A stretch of 64,000 nucleotides of DNA from JAADHI01 sp964451325 (GCA_964451325.1 CAYVHO010000006.1:62001-126000), one strand, 5' to 3'; shown: positions 8,785-17,422, numbered from the stretch's first letter. Notes: a model not told the origin generated them from the sequence alone. Made by a program: numbers and translations.

Positions 8785-8794
8785 TCTCTATTTT
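8778..8794. terminator. Palindrome holding the stop codons of rnc and nrdR
   Basis: AAAATAG (8778-8784), TCT and CTATTTT (8788-8794) form a perfect seven-base AT-rich inverted repeat. The rnc TAG is in the left arm and the nrdR TAG, on the other strand, is in the right arm. A and T runs flank it, so it may serve as a weak two-way terminator for the convergent operons. The stem is AT-rich, so termination strength is doubtful. Confidence 0.4.
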
Positions 8795-9288
8795 TTGAGG
8801 GGAGAGGATACGCCCCCCCCTTTTTTCTCTTGACCGGAATCATCCAGCAGGTTTTTTAACTCAGACATAAACTGATTCACATCCTTAAATTCTCGATAGA
8901 CTGACGCAAAGCGCACATAGGCCACCTGGTCAAGCATGTGCAGTTGCCGCATGACCTCTTCGCCGACGATCCGACTTTCGACCTCATTTACCCCGCGTTC
9001 CTGAATTGCTTTTTCGATCCGAGTGACGACGGATTCCAATTGGTCGATGCTGACCGGACGTTTTTCACAGGCCTTGGTGAGCCCTGAAAAAATTTTTTGA
9101 CGATCAAAGGGCTCTCGTCTGCCATCTTTTTTGACCAGCATCGGCAGGTTTTCTTCGATACGCTCATAGGTGGTGAAGCGCCGTTGACATTTTAGGCATT
9201 CTCGTCGGCGGCGAATGGTTTCGCCTTCTTTGCTGAGACGGGAATCGACAACCTTGTCTTCAAAACTGCTGCAAAAGGGGCAATGCAC
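8788..9288 (-). CDS. nrdR: Transcriptional repressor NrdR
   Basis: NrdR represses ribonucleotide reductase genes in response to ATP and dATP levels. It has an N-terminal zinc ribbon (Cys3, Cys6, Cys31, Cys34), the basic RRRREC segment, and an ATP-cone domain from about residue 46 to 136 (VKKDGRREPFDRQKI and following). The 166-residue length is slightly long because of a Gly/Lys/Ser tail. It is the last gene of rpiB-glyA-nrdR, ten bases after glyA. Confidence 0.95.
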   Translation of the reverse strand: MHCPFCSSFEDKVVDSRLSKEGETIRRRRECLKCQRRFTTYERIEENLPMLVKKDGRREPFDRQKIFSGLTKACEKRPVSIDQLESVVTRIEKAIQERGVNEVESRIVGEEVMRQLHMLDQVAYVRFASVYREFKDVNQFMSELKNLLDDSGQEKKGGGVSSPLKK

Positions 9289-9298
9289 GGTGATGTTC

Positions 9299-10543
9299 CT
9301 ATCGTGTAAAAGGGAAGCGTTTACAGAGGGCTTCTGCCTGGGTCTGAACCTGCTTCAGTGTCTCCGAGTTTTCTCTATTTTTTAAAACCGTATCGATCAA
9401 TGTCGCGATTTCAGCCATCTCGTCTTCTTTCATGCCACGGGTCGTGACAATGGGCGTACCGAGGCGAATTCCGCTCGCATGTACGGGGGGGCGTTGATCG
9501 AAGGGTACGGCATTTTTATTGACGGTAATGCCCGCTGTATCCAAAGCCTCGTCCGCTTCTTTTCCTGTGATGCCCTGTTCGGTGAGATCGACCAGCATTA
9601 AATGGGTATCTGTCCCGCCGGAAACAATTTGATAGCCTTTAGAGATGAGTGCATTTGCCAGTGTTGCCGCATTTTTTACGATTTGTTGTTGATAGCGGAT
9701 AAAATCCTCGGAAAGCGCTTCTTTAAATGCCACAGCCTTTGCGGCGATGACGTGCATCAAAGGACCCCCTTGGATCCCCGGAAAAACCGATTTATCGACC
9801 CCCTTTGCAAACTGTTCTTTACAGAGAATCATGCCGCCACGCGGGCCACGCAGGGTTTTGTGTGTCGTGCTTGTCACAAAATCGGCATAGGGAAGGGGAG
9901 AAGGGTGTACTTTTGCGGCGACCAAGCCTGCAATATGGGCCATGTCGACCATCAAATAGGCGCCGACGCTGTCAGCAATTTCTCTAAATTTTTTAAAATC
10001 GAGTGTGCGCGAATAGGCGGAGGCTCCAACCACAATCATTTTGGGTTGTTCTGCTTCGGCCTGTTTTGCGGCATCATCGTAATTGATACGGCCTGTTTCT
10101 TTTTCTACACCATAGGATGTTGTTTCGTAGAGTTTTCCCGAAAAATTAACTTTAAAGCCATGGGTGAGGTGTCCCCCGTGTGCGAGACTCATGCCCATAA
10201 TTTTGTCACCGGGTTTGAGTACAGAAAAATAAACGCCCATGTTCGCCTGCGATCCGGAGTGAGGCTGCACGTTTACATGTTCTGCTCCAAAAATTTCTTT
10301 CGCACGCTCAATGGCAAGCGTTTCAATCACATCCACATATTCGCAGCCACCGTAGTAGCGTTTTCCCGGATAACCTTCAGCATATTTGTTGGTCAACAAT
10401 GAACCTTGCGCTTCCTGCACCGCTTGGCTGACGACATTTTCTGAGGCGATGAGGACAATCTTTTTGTCTTCACGTTCGGTTTCTTGTGTGATGGCGGTTT
10501 CAACAGCCGGATCAAATGTTTTTAAGGGGATGCCTTTTTCCAC
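9299..10543 (-). CDS. glyA: Serine hydroxymethyltransferase
   Basis: GlyA is a PLP enzyme that interconverts serine and glycine and supplies one-carbon units on tetrahydrofolate. The Schiff-base lysine is in STTHKTLRGPRGG. IASENVVS near the N-terminus and the SGSQANM segment are typical. The 414-residue length is normal. It lies between rpiB (25 bases upstream) and nrdR. This three-gene order is familiar from Deltaproteobacteria such as Geobacter. Confidence 0.96.
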   Translation of the reverse strand: MEKGIPLKTFDPAVETAITQETEREDKKIVLIASENVVSQAVQEAQGSLLTNKYAEGYPGKRYYGGCEYVDVIETLAIERAKEIFGAEHVNVQPHSGSQANMGVYFSVLKPGDKIMGMSLAHGGHLTHGFKVNFSGKLYETTSYGVEKETGRINYDDAAKQAEAEQPKMIVVGASAYSRTLDFKKFREIADSVGAYLMVDMAHIAGLVAAKVHPSPLPYADFVTSTTHKTLRGPRGGMILCKEQFAKGVDKSVFPGIQGGPLMHVIAAKAVAFKEALSEDFIRYQQQIVKNAATLANALISKGYQIVSGGTDTHLMLVDLTEQGITGKEADEALDTAGITVNKNAVPFDQRPPVHASGIRLGTPIVTTRGMKEDEMAEIATLIDTVLKNRENSETLKQVQTQAEALCKRFPFTR

Positions 10544-10568
10544 GTTGATTTTCCTTCTTGGAAGTGGG

Positions 10569-11051
10569 TTATGACTTGTTTGATTTTAAAGAAAAGCGCT
10601 CACTATTTTTTAGAGATTGTTCAATTTTTTGGAGTTTATCGAGTCGTCTTTGATGACGTCCCCCCTCAAAAGGTGTTTTGAGCCAGAGGGCGACAATGGA
10701 CAGGGCGACATCCAGATCCAGTACCCGTGCGCCCAATATAAGAATATTCGCGTCATTGTGACGTCGGCTGGCGTCTGCCGTTTCCAAATCGTGACAGAGC
10801 GCAGCGCGCACACCTGGGAACTTGTTGGCGACGATGGACATGCCAATGCCCGTGCCACAAATAAGGATACCGCGTTCATCAAGACCCTCAGAAATCCGCC
10901 GTGCGACTTTTAGCGCGTAGTCTGGATAATCGACAGAAGAATCCCCGTCTGTTCCCAGATCGGTGGTCTCGATCTGGTTTTCGGAAAGATATTGAAGGAC
11001 TTGGCTTTTACAGTCGAAGCCTGCGTGATCTGAGGCGAGGGTTATTTTCAT
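10569..11051 (-). CDS. rpiB: Ribose-5-phosphate isomerase B
   Basis: RpiB interconverts ribose-5-phosphate and ribulose-5-phosphate in the pentose phosphate pathway. The family's ASDHAGF start, active-site Cys65 in CGTGIGMS and His98 in SRRHND are present. The protein is 160 residues, with about 15 extra basic residues at the C-terminus. It is the first gene of the operon and has its own promoter just upstream. AGGA lies shortly before the ATG. Confidence 0.94.
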   Translation of the reverse strand: MKITLASDHAGFDCKSQVLQYLSENQIETTDLGTDGDSSVDYPDYALKVARRISEGLDERGILICGTGIGMSIVANKFPGVRAALCHDLETADASRRHNDANILILGARVLDLDVALSIVALWLKTPFEGGRHQRRLDKLQKIEQSLKNSERFSLKSNKS

Positions 11052-11068
11052 CTTGTTTCCTGGTCGCG

Positions 11069-11097
11069 ATGGTAGCGAATCACCTATTTTGTGTCAA
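11069..11097 (-). promoter_or_regulatory. Predicted promoter of rpiB-glyA-nrdR
   Basis: Read on the minus strand, TTGACA (11097-11092) is followed after 17 bases by TACCAT (11074-11069), a full -35 and a four-of-six -10. Transcription would start about ten bases before the rpiB ATG, giving a short leader that still contains AGGA. Confidence 0.55.
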
Positions 11098-11140
11098 GCG
11101 AAATTGGGGTATTTGTTTATAAGATCTGAATCAAGCTGTA

Positions 11141-11169
11141 TTGACAAAAAATCCCACTTCAATTAGAGT
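11141..11169 (+). promoter_or_regulatory. Predicted promoter of the I42-like gene
   Basis: TTGACA (11141-11146) and TAGAGT (11164-11169) are 17 bases apart. The TTG of the -35 box could be misread as a start codon. The true start is ATG 11201, behind AGGAGAG. The transcript could continue into tRNA-Glu. Confidence 0.6.
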
Positions 11170-11200
11170 GTTTTCCAGTCTTTTTTTAGGAGAGCCATTG

Positions 11201-11506
11201 ATGACGACGGGGAAAAGCGAAGCGATTAAAATTACGGCAAAAGCCGGAGAACCTTTTCAAATCAAGGTTTGGGAAGACCGTACAAAAGGGCATCGTTGGG
11301 TGCCGACTTATGACACGGCACTACTCCGGGTGCTTAGCGATGAGTATGAGCGGACGCGTAATATCCGGGTGACCGATTGTGGGATGCACTATTTTGAGTT
11401 TGTGGGCATGAAACCCGGCGCAACATTCATTGATTTTGAGTCCCGTTATGGGTGGAAGTTTTCAGCCGACAATCATCTCTCTTATGAGGTTATGATCACC
11501 GCCTAG
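11201..11506 (+). CDS. Chagasin/I42-like protease inhibitor family protein
   Basis: This 101-residue protein matches the layout of the I42 (chagasin) family of cysteine-peptidase inhibitors, a small beta-sandwich with three inhibitory loops. TKGHRW (28-33) is in the place of the NPTTGYxW loop. CGMHYFEF (60-67) is in the place of the second loop. KPGATFIDFESRYGW (71-85) matches PGxxxIxFxxxRPW. No signal peptide is visible, unlike many bacterial members, so it may act in the cytoplasm. Start: ATG 11201 has AGGAGAG six bases upstream and lies downstream of a good promoter. The loops differ from the family consensus, so inhibitory activity is inferred only. Confidence 0.5.
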   Translation: MTTGKSEAIKITAKAGEPFQIKVWEDRTKGHRWVPTYDTALLRVLSDEYERTRNIRVTDCGMHYFEFVGMKPGATFIDFESRYGWKFSADNHLSYEVMITA

Positions 11507-11523
11507 TCTTTTTGAATTTCAGT

Positions 11524-11598
11524 GGTCCCATCGTCTAGTGGTTAGGACGTTGGCCTCTCACGCCGAAAACACGGGTTCGATCCCCGTTGGGACTACCA
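11524..11598 (+). tRNA. tRNA-Glu (anticodon CTC)
   Basis: The cloverleaf is complete. The acceptor GGTCCCA pairs with TGGGACT (one G-U pair). The D arm is TCTAGTGGTTAGGA, the anticodon loop CTCTCAC reads CTC, the T arm is CGGGTTCGATCCCCG, and CCA is encoded (11596-11598). It lies 17 bases after the I42-like gene. Confidence 0.95.
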
Positions 11599-11710
11599 CA
11601 TTCCACAGTTCTTTTATTAAATTCAATCGGATACAGACAAATAAAGGGCTATTTTTCGACTCTGTATGAGTGTCTCCCTGTGCTGGCACGCTGGGGTGTA
11701 TCGACACAGC

Positions 11711-12259
11711 CTAAAACAGTTCGATATCGTCTGTTTCTTCCTCGCACTCGGCATTCGAAGTCTTAAGGGCATCTTCCACCGATGCGCCTGCCAAGAGGGC
11801 ATCAAACATGCGTTTGTCGGATTCCGTTGGATATTTTGAGCGGATATTTTCTTGAAGACCTTGCCATTCGGAAGGATTAAAAAGTCGTTTCGAATCCCCC
11901 ACCAATTCAGACAAAGAAGATAAACTGGTACAGACATGATTGAGGCGTTGGCTCAATTTGTCATAAAATTGGAAGGCGACGATGGCAGACTGCATTTGAG
12001 ATGAGATCATTTGGCTATTTTTCAAAATTGTTTTTTTTGCTGAGCTATCAGGCAATGTTTCACCCGCCCCGTCGATCAAGGATGCACTCTGCGCCATGGT
12101 GGTAAAAGAGTCAGTCAATGAACTCACAGAGTCCGTTCCTTCATTCATTGCGCGGTCAATTTGTGTGACGGCCAGACTCAGCATCATGACGGTTTCCTGG
12201 ACTTGACTCCAATCCAGATCGGGGGTCGTCGTCGTTGATTTTAGTGGATTATCGTGCAT
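11711..12259 (-). CDS. CheZ-like helical protein (possible CheY-type phosphatase)
   Basis: This 182-residue, mostly helical, soluble protein has no clear named family. Two features recall the chemotaxis phosphatase CheZ. The segment FYDKLSQRLNHV (98-109) keeps the Asp-x3-Gln pair (Asp100, Gln104) that CheZ uses to dephosphorylate CheY. The C-terminus is acidic and ends DDIELF, like the CheY-binding tail of CheZ (DDLLDSLGF in E. coli). AGGAA precedes the ATG. It stands alone between tRNA-Glu and cstA, and no chemotaxis gene is nearby. It could be a CheZ-like phosphatase or an unrelated coiled-coil protein. Confidence 0.45.
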   Translation of the reverse strand: MHDNPLKSTTTTPDLDWSQVQETVMMLSLAVTQIDRAMNEGTDSVSSLTDSFTTMAQSASLIDGAGETLPDSSAKKTILKNSQMISSQMQSAIVAFQFYDKLSQRLNHVCTSLSSLSELVGDSKRLFNPSEWQGLQENIRSKYPTESDKRMFDALLAGASVEDALKTSNAECEEETDDIELF

Positions 12260-12357
12260 CGTTTTCCTGATTTTTTATTGAGATATTGGGAATAAAGTGA
12301 TGTATGTAAAGATAGCACGAAAGGCTTTGATCGGCCAGTAAAGAAAGGGGGGAGAAA

Positions 12358-14043
12358 CTATGATTGGGCTAGATTTTCCTTTCGTAATTTTTTCAGAATA
12401 AGAAAGGCTTCCACAATCATCCATATTTCCAAAATGAGAATGGCTGTGCCAATCAAGATGGTCAGCCAGTTGGCGGAGGCATTTGTTGTGTTGAGCGCTG
12501 AGATCCAGGTGAGGATGTTGTAGATCATTGCCCCTGTGGTGATGGTGATGAGAAAAACCATCGGAATTGCGATATGCAGCAGTGGTCTTTTGTTGCGATA
12601 AAGGTAGACAAAAAGCACGAGCAGGGTCATACCGCCAATGAGTTGATTGGTTGTGCCAAATAAGAGCCAGAGTGGGAGCCAGACTTTAGGCCCCGCCATG
12701 ACAAGTGGAATGGCAGGGCCCACAGCGATGAGGGTTGCGATGTAGCGATTTTTAAGGATTGGGATCTTGAGGGCTTCTCCCAGCTCGGAAACCACGAGGC
12801 GCTGGATGCGTGCGCCCGTATCCATAGAGGTTGTGGCAAAAGAAATGGCGAGGATGGCGACAAGGGCTTGTGCCCAAGGTCTTGGAAGCAGCAGTGCTTC
12901 TAAAAAATGCCCCGCCCCTGCGACAAAGTTTGCAATGGCGTTGATGCCGGAAGCGTTCCAGACCTCGTATTCAGAACCCCAAGAGGGTAAACCCGCAGCG
13001 ACAGCCAAGGTTGCGATCAAAGCCAAGACCCCTTCGCCTAACATGCCCCCATATCCTATAAATCGTGCATCTCCCATTTTATTGAGTTGTTTCGAGGTTG
13101 TGCCACTTGCGACGAGTCCGTGAAAACCAGAAATGGCACCGCAGGCGATGGTCACAAAAATAATCGGAAACAGGGGAGGTGCGCCCTTAGGGTTTAGATT
13201 GAGTATCGGTGCGTTCATTTCTGGATTGAGTATAAAGAGGCCGAGAAACAAGGCGATGAGTCCGACAATCAATTGATGTGAGTTGATATAGTCGCGCGGT
13301 TGCAAAAGTAGCCACACTGGCATGAGGCTTGCGATTGCAGCATAAATCAAAAGAAGAACAGCCCAGACAATAACAGGGTTTCCGTTTTCGCCGATGAGTG
13401 GCGTCAGGGAGATGGGGAAGGCGACGCCGACTGCGACCATGGCGTAAAGGGAGAGCAGTGCAAGCACGGAAGGAATAAAGATTCCGCCTTTCTTGTTTTT
13501 GAATGTGATGCCAATGAGGATTGCGATAATGATTTCAAAATTAACCGGGATGACGGAAGCAGGGTAGCGGTCAAATAGAATGCCGATGGCAAAGGCAAAG
13601 ACGGCTAAGACGACCCAGACCAGAAAATAGACGACGATTTGGAAGAGGATGTGTACGCGGGGGTTGATGACGCTACTTGCGAGTCCTCCGATGGTTTGTC
13701 CGTCCTTTCGCGCAGAAAGGACGAGCGCACCAAAATCGTGTACGGCACCAATGAAAATCGTGCCAAAGACAATCCAAAACAAAGCGGGACCCCATCCCCA
13801 GATGACCGCAACTGTGGGGCCGATGATGGGCGCAGCACCCGCAATAGAGGTATAGTGATGCCCCCAAAGAATGTGCCGATCTGTCGGGATGTAGTCGTAG
13901 TCGTCTCTGAGTTTCGGATTATGTGCGGGGAGTGCTTCGCTGTCGGATAGACCGAAGACCTTCTTGCTGATGATGCGGGAGTAGCCTCGGTAGCCCAGAA
14001 AATAGAAGAGCAGGAGTACGGTGATTGCGATAAAAACAGGCAT
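12358..14043 (-). CDS. cstA: CstA family carbon starvation/peptide transporter
   Basis: This is a polytopic inner-membrane protein of the CstA family, whose members take up peptides or pyruvate. Family hallmarks are HHYTSIAGAAPIIGP near the N-terminus, FHGLVASGTTSKQL in the middle, and TTSMDTGARIQR followed by hydrophobic segments. Many membrane segments are evident. At 561 residues it is the shorter form, about 140 residues less than E. coli CstA. It is divergent from the HEAT-repeat gene, and a possible promoter with a TTGACA box lies at 14107. The substrate cannot be told from the sequence. Confidence 0.88.
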   Translation of the reverse strand: MPVFIAITVLLLFYFLGYRGYSRIISKKVFGLSDSEALPAHNPKLRDDYDYIPTDRHILWGHHYTSIAGAAPIIGPTVAVIWGWGPALFWIVFGTIFIGAVHDFGALVLSARKDGQTIGGLASSVINPRVHILFQIVVYFLVWVVLAVFAFAIGILFDRYPASVIPVNFEIIIAILIGITFKNKKGGIFIPSVLALLSLYAMVAVGVAFPISLTPLIGENGNPVIVWAVLLLIYAAIASLMPVWLLLQPRDYINSHQLIVGLIALFLGLFILNPEMNAPILNLNPKGAPPLFPIIFVTIACGAISGFHGLVASGTTSKQLNKMGDARFIGYGGMLGEGVLALIATLAVAAGLPSWGSEYEVWNASGINAIANFVAGAGHFLEALLLPRPWAQALVAILAISFATTSMDTGARIQRLVVSELGEALKIPILKNRYIATLIAVGPAIPLVMAGPKVWLPLWLLFGTTNQLIGGMTLLVLFVYLYRNKRPLLHIAIPMVFLITITTGAMIYNILTWISALNTTNASANWLTILIGTAILILEIWMIVEAFLILKKLRKENLAQS

Positions 14044-14078
14044 AATTTCTCAAGCGGAATCCGTTAATAGAGGACGAC

Positions 14079-14107
14079 ATTTTTCCACAGAATATTGATG
14101 CTGTCAA
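14079..14107 (-). promoter_or_regulatory. Possible cstA promoter
   Basis: On the minus strand, TTGACA (14107-14102) and AAAAAT (14084-14079) are 17 bases apart. The -35 is perfect and the -10 matches four of six. It lies about 35 bases upstream of the cstA ATG, back to back with the promoter of the HEAT-repeat gene. Confidence 0.4.
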
Positions 14108-14157
14108 TACCAGAGTGCTTCCGTATCTTGGGGTGTTATTGTTGCTGAAGCGACATT

Positions 14158-14186
14158 TTGACATTGCCCGAATCCTATAATATAGT
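14158..14186 (+). promoter_or_regulatory. Predicted promoter of the HEAT/HD-GYP operon
   Basis: TTGACA (14158-14163) and TATAGT (14181-14186) are separated by 17 bases. Transcription would begin near 14193, some 20 bases before the ATG at 14214. Confidence 0.75.
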
Positions 14187-14213
14187 TGCATTTTTAATTG
14201 AGGTTGTTGTGGG

Positions 14214-15935
14214 ATGTCTGAGCATGAAGTGGATTTGACCGAAGGTGAAGTCGACTATGATCAGGAGGAAGTTCAGTCCGCCAGAGAAGTGCTTCAATTC
14301 CTCACAAAAACAGCCAAGACCCTCAAAATTTATCTCCCGAATAACCCCATTCATCAAAAATTTATTAACAGCTTGTTTGAAAAACTTGAGACTCACCTCG
14401 AATCCTTTGGCCCCCTTCGCCTCAGAATCAAGCAGTTTGAATTTTTGTGTTCAGCACAGCAAATTTATGAAAATCTAAACCGTCTGGAAAGTATTGCGTT
14501 TCGGTTATTTATCGATGGTTTACGCGAGTTGTCTTTTTATCCCGGTCTTGAAAAAAAAGAGCTGATTACTTTTCTGAAAATTATTGGTCAGGAAGCGGAT
14601 GACGAGGTCGAAGGAGAGGCGGGAGCCGACGACGATATCGTGACCCGGCTTTGGGAAAAACATTTGACTCATATTCAGTATATTGTTGTGGACGATCTCA
14701 TCGGAGACATGGATGCGGTTGAGACCTGTCGCGAGATGCGACCGGAGCCTGCAAAACCACAGCAGCTTCAGGCCCTGCATCAACAGGAAGTGCTCTCTCC
14801 CGCCCAGATGATACCGAAGAATGTTGAGGTTCCTGCACTGCATATTTTCAAACTGAGCGAAGACGAAGTGAGTGACCTTAAACGTGAGCTGCGTTGGGAA
14901 GAAGAAATCGATATTGTGAATGAATTAGAAAGTATGCTCTTTGACATTCTCCGTATCGAAACGGATGCCACCCGTTTTTCGGAAGTGCTTGGCATTATCG
15001 ACAATATTCTTGAAGAACTGATGTTCAAAGCAGATTTTATCCATGCACGAAAGATTCTTGAATTTTATTGGGAGATGCTGGAGCCGGAAAAAGCACTTTC
15101 CGAAGAACTGGTGGACTTGCTTAAAAAAGCCCTGATCCAGGGAGGGAATCCCAAACGAATTGTTGCGATGAATGATGTCCTCAATCGTTTGTCTTCCGAA
15201 GCCCTGGATCAGTTTCTTCCGTTGATAGTGCTTTTTCAGAAAGAGGTGATTCCTTCGGTGATTGAGCTTTTGGCTGAGGTCAAAACCATGAAACCCCGAA
15301 GGGTCCTTTGCGATATTCTGGTGGAATTGGGACAGACGGATCTGAATGCGATTATTGCGCGATTACAGGATCCCCGTTGGTTTGTCGTCCGTAATTTGAT
15401 TTATGTTCTGGGCAAAATAGGGGATGCGAGCGTGCTTAAGCATCTACCTCCGTTTGTGAATCATGAAGAACTGAAGATCCGTAAGGAAGTCCTGCATGTG
15501 CTGGATGCAATAAAAAACCCAAAAGCAGATGCACTCTTGATTCATTTTATTGATGATCCCGACCTTTCCAATCGTGTTTACGCGATTAAAAGCCTGGTGA
15601 AACGAGAGGTCGTAGATGCACTTCCCCTGCTGATGACCCTTATTTCAACAAAGGAATTTGAAGTGAAGGTGCTCTATGAAAAAAAAGAGATCTTTTATGC
15701 GCTTGCAAAGTTAGGGGGTGATTCTCTTGTGCCAGAATTTGAAAAACATCTGAACACGCCTTGGAGTTTATTTAAAAATATTCAAGCCGATGAGCGTGGG
15801 CTTTGTGCGGCAATGGCCTTGCAGCGTCTGGGTTCTCCTGCGGCCATCATTGTGCTTCGGGCCGGAGGGCGATCACGAAATAAAGTGATTCGAGAGGCCT
15901 GCGAGAAGGCGCTTGGGGTGTTGGGGACAGCGTAG
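14214..15935 (+). CDS. HEAT-repeat protein with an N-terminal domain shared with the next gene
   Basis: The 573-residue cytoplasmic protein has no catalytic motif. Residues 19-125 form a compact unit (KTAKTLKIYLPNNPIHQKF, then RLFIDGLREL and KKELITFLKI). Residues 135-200 are an acidic linker. From about 220 the protein is all helical, and about 350-570 consist of HEAT-like repeats (for example RLQDPRWFVVRNLIYVLGKI). HEAT repeats usually bind other proteins. The N-terminal unit resembles the N-terminus of the HD-GYP protein encoded 27 bases downstream, so the two products may work together. No specific function is known to me. Confidence 0.6.
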   Translation: MSEHEVDLTEGEVDYDQEEVQSAREVLQFLTKTAKTLKIYLPNNPIHQKFINSLFEKLETHLESFGPLRLRIKQFEFLCSAQQIYENLNRLESIAFRLFIDGLRELSFYPGLEKKELITFLKIIGQEADDEVEGEAGADDDIVTRLWEKHLTHIQYIVVDDLIGDMDAVETCREMRPEPAKPQQLQALHQQEVLSPAQMIPKNVEVPALHIFKLSEDEVSDLKRELRWEEEIDIVNELESMLFDILRIETDATRFSEVLGIIDNILEELMFKADFIHARKILEFYWEMLEPEKALSEELVDLLKKALIQGGNPKRIVAMNDVLNRLSSEALDQFLPLIVLFQKEVIPSVIELLAEVKTMKPRRVLCDILVELGQTDLNAIIARLQDPRWFVVRNLIYVLGKIGDASVLKHLPPFVNHEELKIRKEVLHVLDAIKNPKADALLIHFIDDPDLSNRVYAIKSLVKREVVDALPLLMTLISTKEFEVKVLYEKKEIFYALAKLGGDSLVPEFEKHLNTPWSLFKNIQADERGLCAAMALQRLGSPAAIIVLRAGGRSRNKVIREACEKALGVLGTA

Positions 15936-15962
15936 CCTTCGGAATTGAGGAGTTTTAACCGA

Positions 15963-17393
15963 ATGTTTGCATATGATGAAGCACGTGCGGATTCAGGAAA
16001 AAAACTGGTAAAGCAGTTATCTATCCTGATTAAAACGGCTCAGATCCATGGCATGGGTAATCTTGCCTTTGATCAGCCCATCGAAAAATTTCATCATACC
16101 TTGGACATGCTGTTTATGGATGATTCCGAAGTGGTCTTGATGCTTGAAGGGGATGTCCTCTTTTTGGGGGAGACGAAGCTCAAGATTGACATCGATGGGT
16201 TTTCCAGTTTGATGTTTGTCATCAATGAAATGAAAAAACGAGCGCTTGGCAGCATCGCTTTTTTTAAAGGGATTAGTAAACGAGAGGTCATCACTTTTTG
16301 TGTGCTTTTTGCGAAACTCGATCTGACCGCGGAAGATCCTTTTGAACGATTTTTACAGGAAAAAGACAAGGCCCATCTTTCAAATCCAGAGATCGAGCCC
16401 TACGAAGAAATTAAAGAAAAAGAGTCTTTAGACGATATATTTAAAGATAAAAAAGAGTTCGCTAAAAAAACCTATGTAAGCACGGTCAGCGCTGTTTCAG
16501 AGGTGATGGACAGCTTGAAGCTGAGGCAGGCCGTTAGTTTAAAACGCTCTAAACGAGTGGTGCAGTCGATGGTGGATCTCATGTTGAAGGAAGATTCTAC
16601 TCTTTTGGGTTTAACAAATCTCAGAAGTCACGACGAATATACCTACAACCATTCGGTCAATGTTTGTATTCTGGCTTTGGCCATCGGACAGCGTTTGGGT
16701 TATCGCAAACGGAACCTCAGCGAACTGGGTATGGCGGCACTGTTTCATGACCTCGGAAAATACGATATCCCTCTGGAAATTTTAAATAAGCCAACCGATT
16801 TTACGCCGGAAGAATGGGAAATTATGCGGACACACCCGATTCTGTCGGTGAAAGAATTGGTCCGTTTGAAGGGAATTCATGAAATGGCAGTGAAAGTGGC
16901 CATCGGGGCTTTTGAACACCATCTAAACTATGACCTTTCGGGATATCCCAAACTTGCAACAAAGCGAAAGCTATCGCTGGTGGGACGTATTGTGTGCATC
17001 GTGGATTGTTACGATGCTTTAACTTCTTCTCGGGTATACAGTCGTATTCCCTTTGCACCAGACAAAGCCCTGCGGTTTATGTTGAGTCGGAGCGGAAAAG
17101 CCTTTGACCCCGTGCTCATGAAGTTGTTTGTTAATTCCATTGGGGTATTCCCAATTGGAACGCTTGTTTTACTCAATACCAAAGAAATCGGTGTCGTTGC
17201 TGCGTCAAACCCTAATCCAGAAAAAGGGGATCGACCCAAAATTCGCATTATTATGGACGCCTCAGGCAATGAGACAGAAGAGCGGTTTATCGATTTGTCT
17301 GAGGAAGACAGTCGGGGGCATTTTGTTTTTGAAATCACAAATGTGCTGGATGCGACGCAGTACAAAATAGATGTAGGACGATACTTCCTTTAA
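15963..17393 (+). CDS. HD-GYP domain phosphohydrolase, predicted c-di-GMP or nucleotide signalling
   Basis: The C-terminal half (about 205-400) is an HD-GYP domain. It has YNHSVN (His230), the HD pair His262-Asp263 with Lys266 (FHDLGKYDIP), THP (290-292) and HHLNYDLSGYP (319-329). HD-GYP enzymes typically hydrolyse cyclic di-GMP or related dinucleotides. Here the usual HHExxDGxGYP is altered (Leu for Glu, Leu-Ser for Gly-x), so activity or specificity may differ. Residues 12-120 resemble the N-terminal unit of the upstream HEAT protein. No receiver, PAS or membrane segment is seen. ATG 15963 has GAGGAG ten bases upstream. A TTG at 15945 overlaps that site and is unlikely. Confidence 0.78.
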   Translation: MFAYDEARADSGKKLVKQLSILIKTAQIHGMGNLAFDQPIEKFHHTLDMLFMDDSEVVLMLEGDVLFLGETKLKIDIDGFSSLMFVINEMKKRALGSIAFFKGISKREVITFCVLFAKLDLTAEDPFERFLQEKDKAHLSNPEIEPYEEIKEKESLDDIFKDKKEFAKKTYVSTVSAVSEVMDSLKLRQAVSLKRSKRVVQSMVDLMLKEDSTLLGLTNLRSHDEYTYNHSVNVCILALAIGQRLGYRKRNLSELGMAALFHDLGKYDIPLEILNKPTDFTPEEWEIMRTHPILSVKELVRLKGIHEMAVKVAIGAFEHHLNYDLSGYPKLATKRKLSLVGRIVCIVDCYDALTSSRVYSRIPFAPDKALRFMLSRSGKAFDPVLMKLFVNSIGVFPIGTLVLLNTKEIGVVAASNPNPEKGDRPKIRIIMDASGNETEERFIDLSEEDSRGHFVFEITNVLDATQYKIDVGRYFL

Positions 17394-17422
17394 TTTTCCA
17401 AACCCGCCATTTTATTACAAGT

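Noticed and set aside
9602..10402. Long open frame opposite glyA (266 residues)
   Set aside because: It is fully antisense to a clear glyA gene, has no ribosome site and its Cys- and Phe-rich product resembles nothing known.
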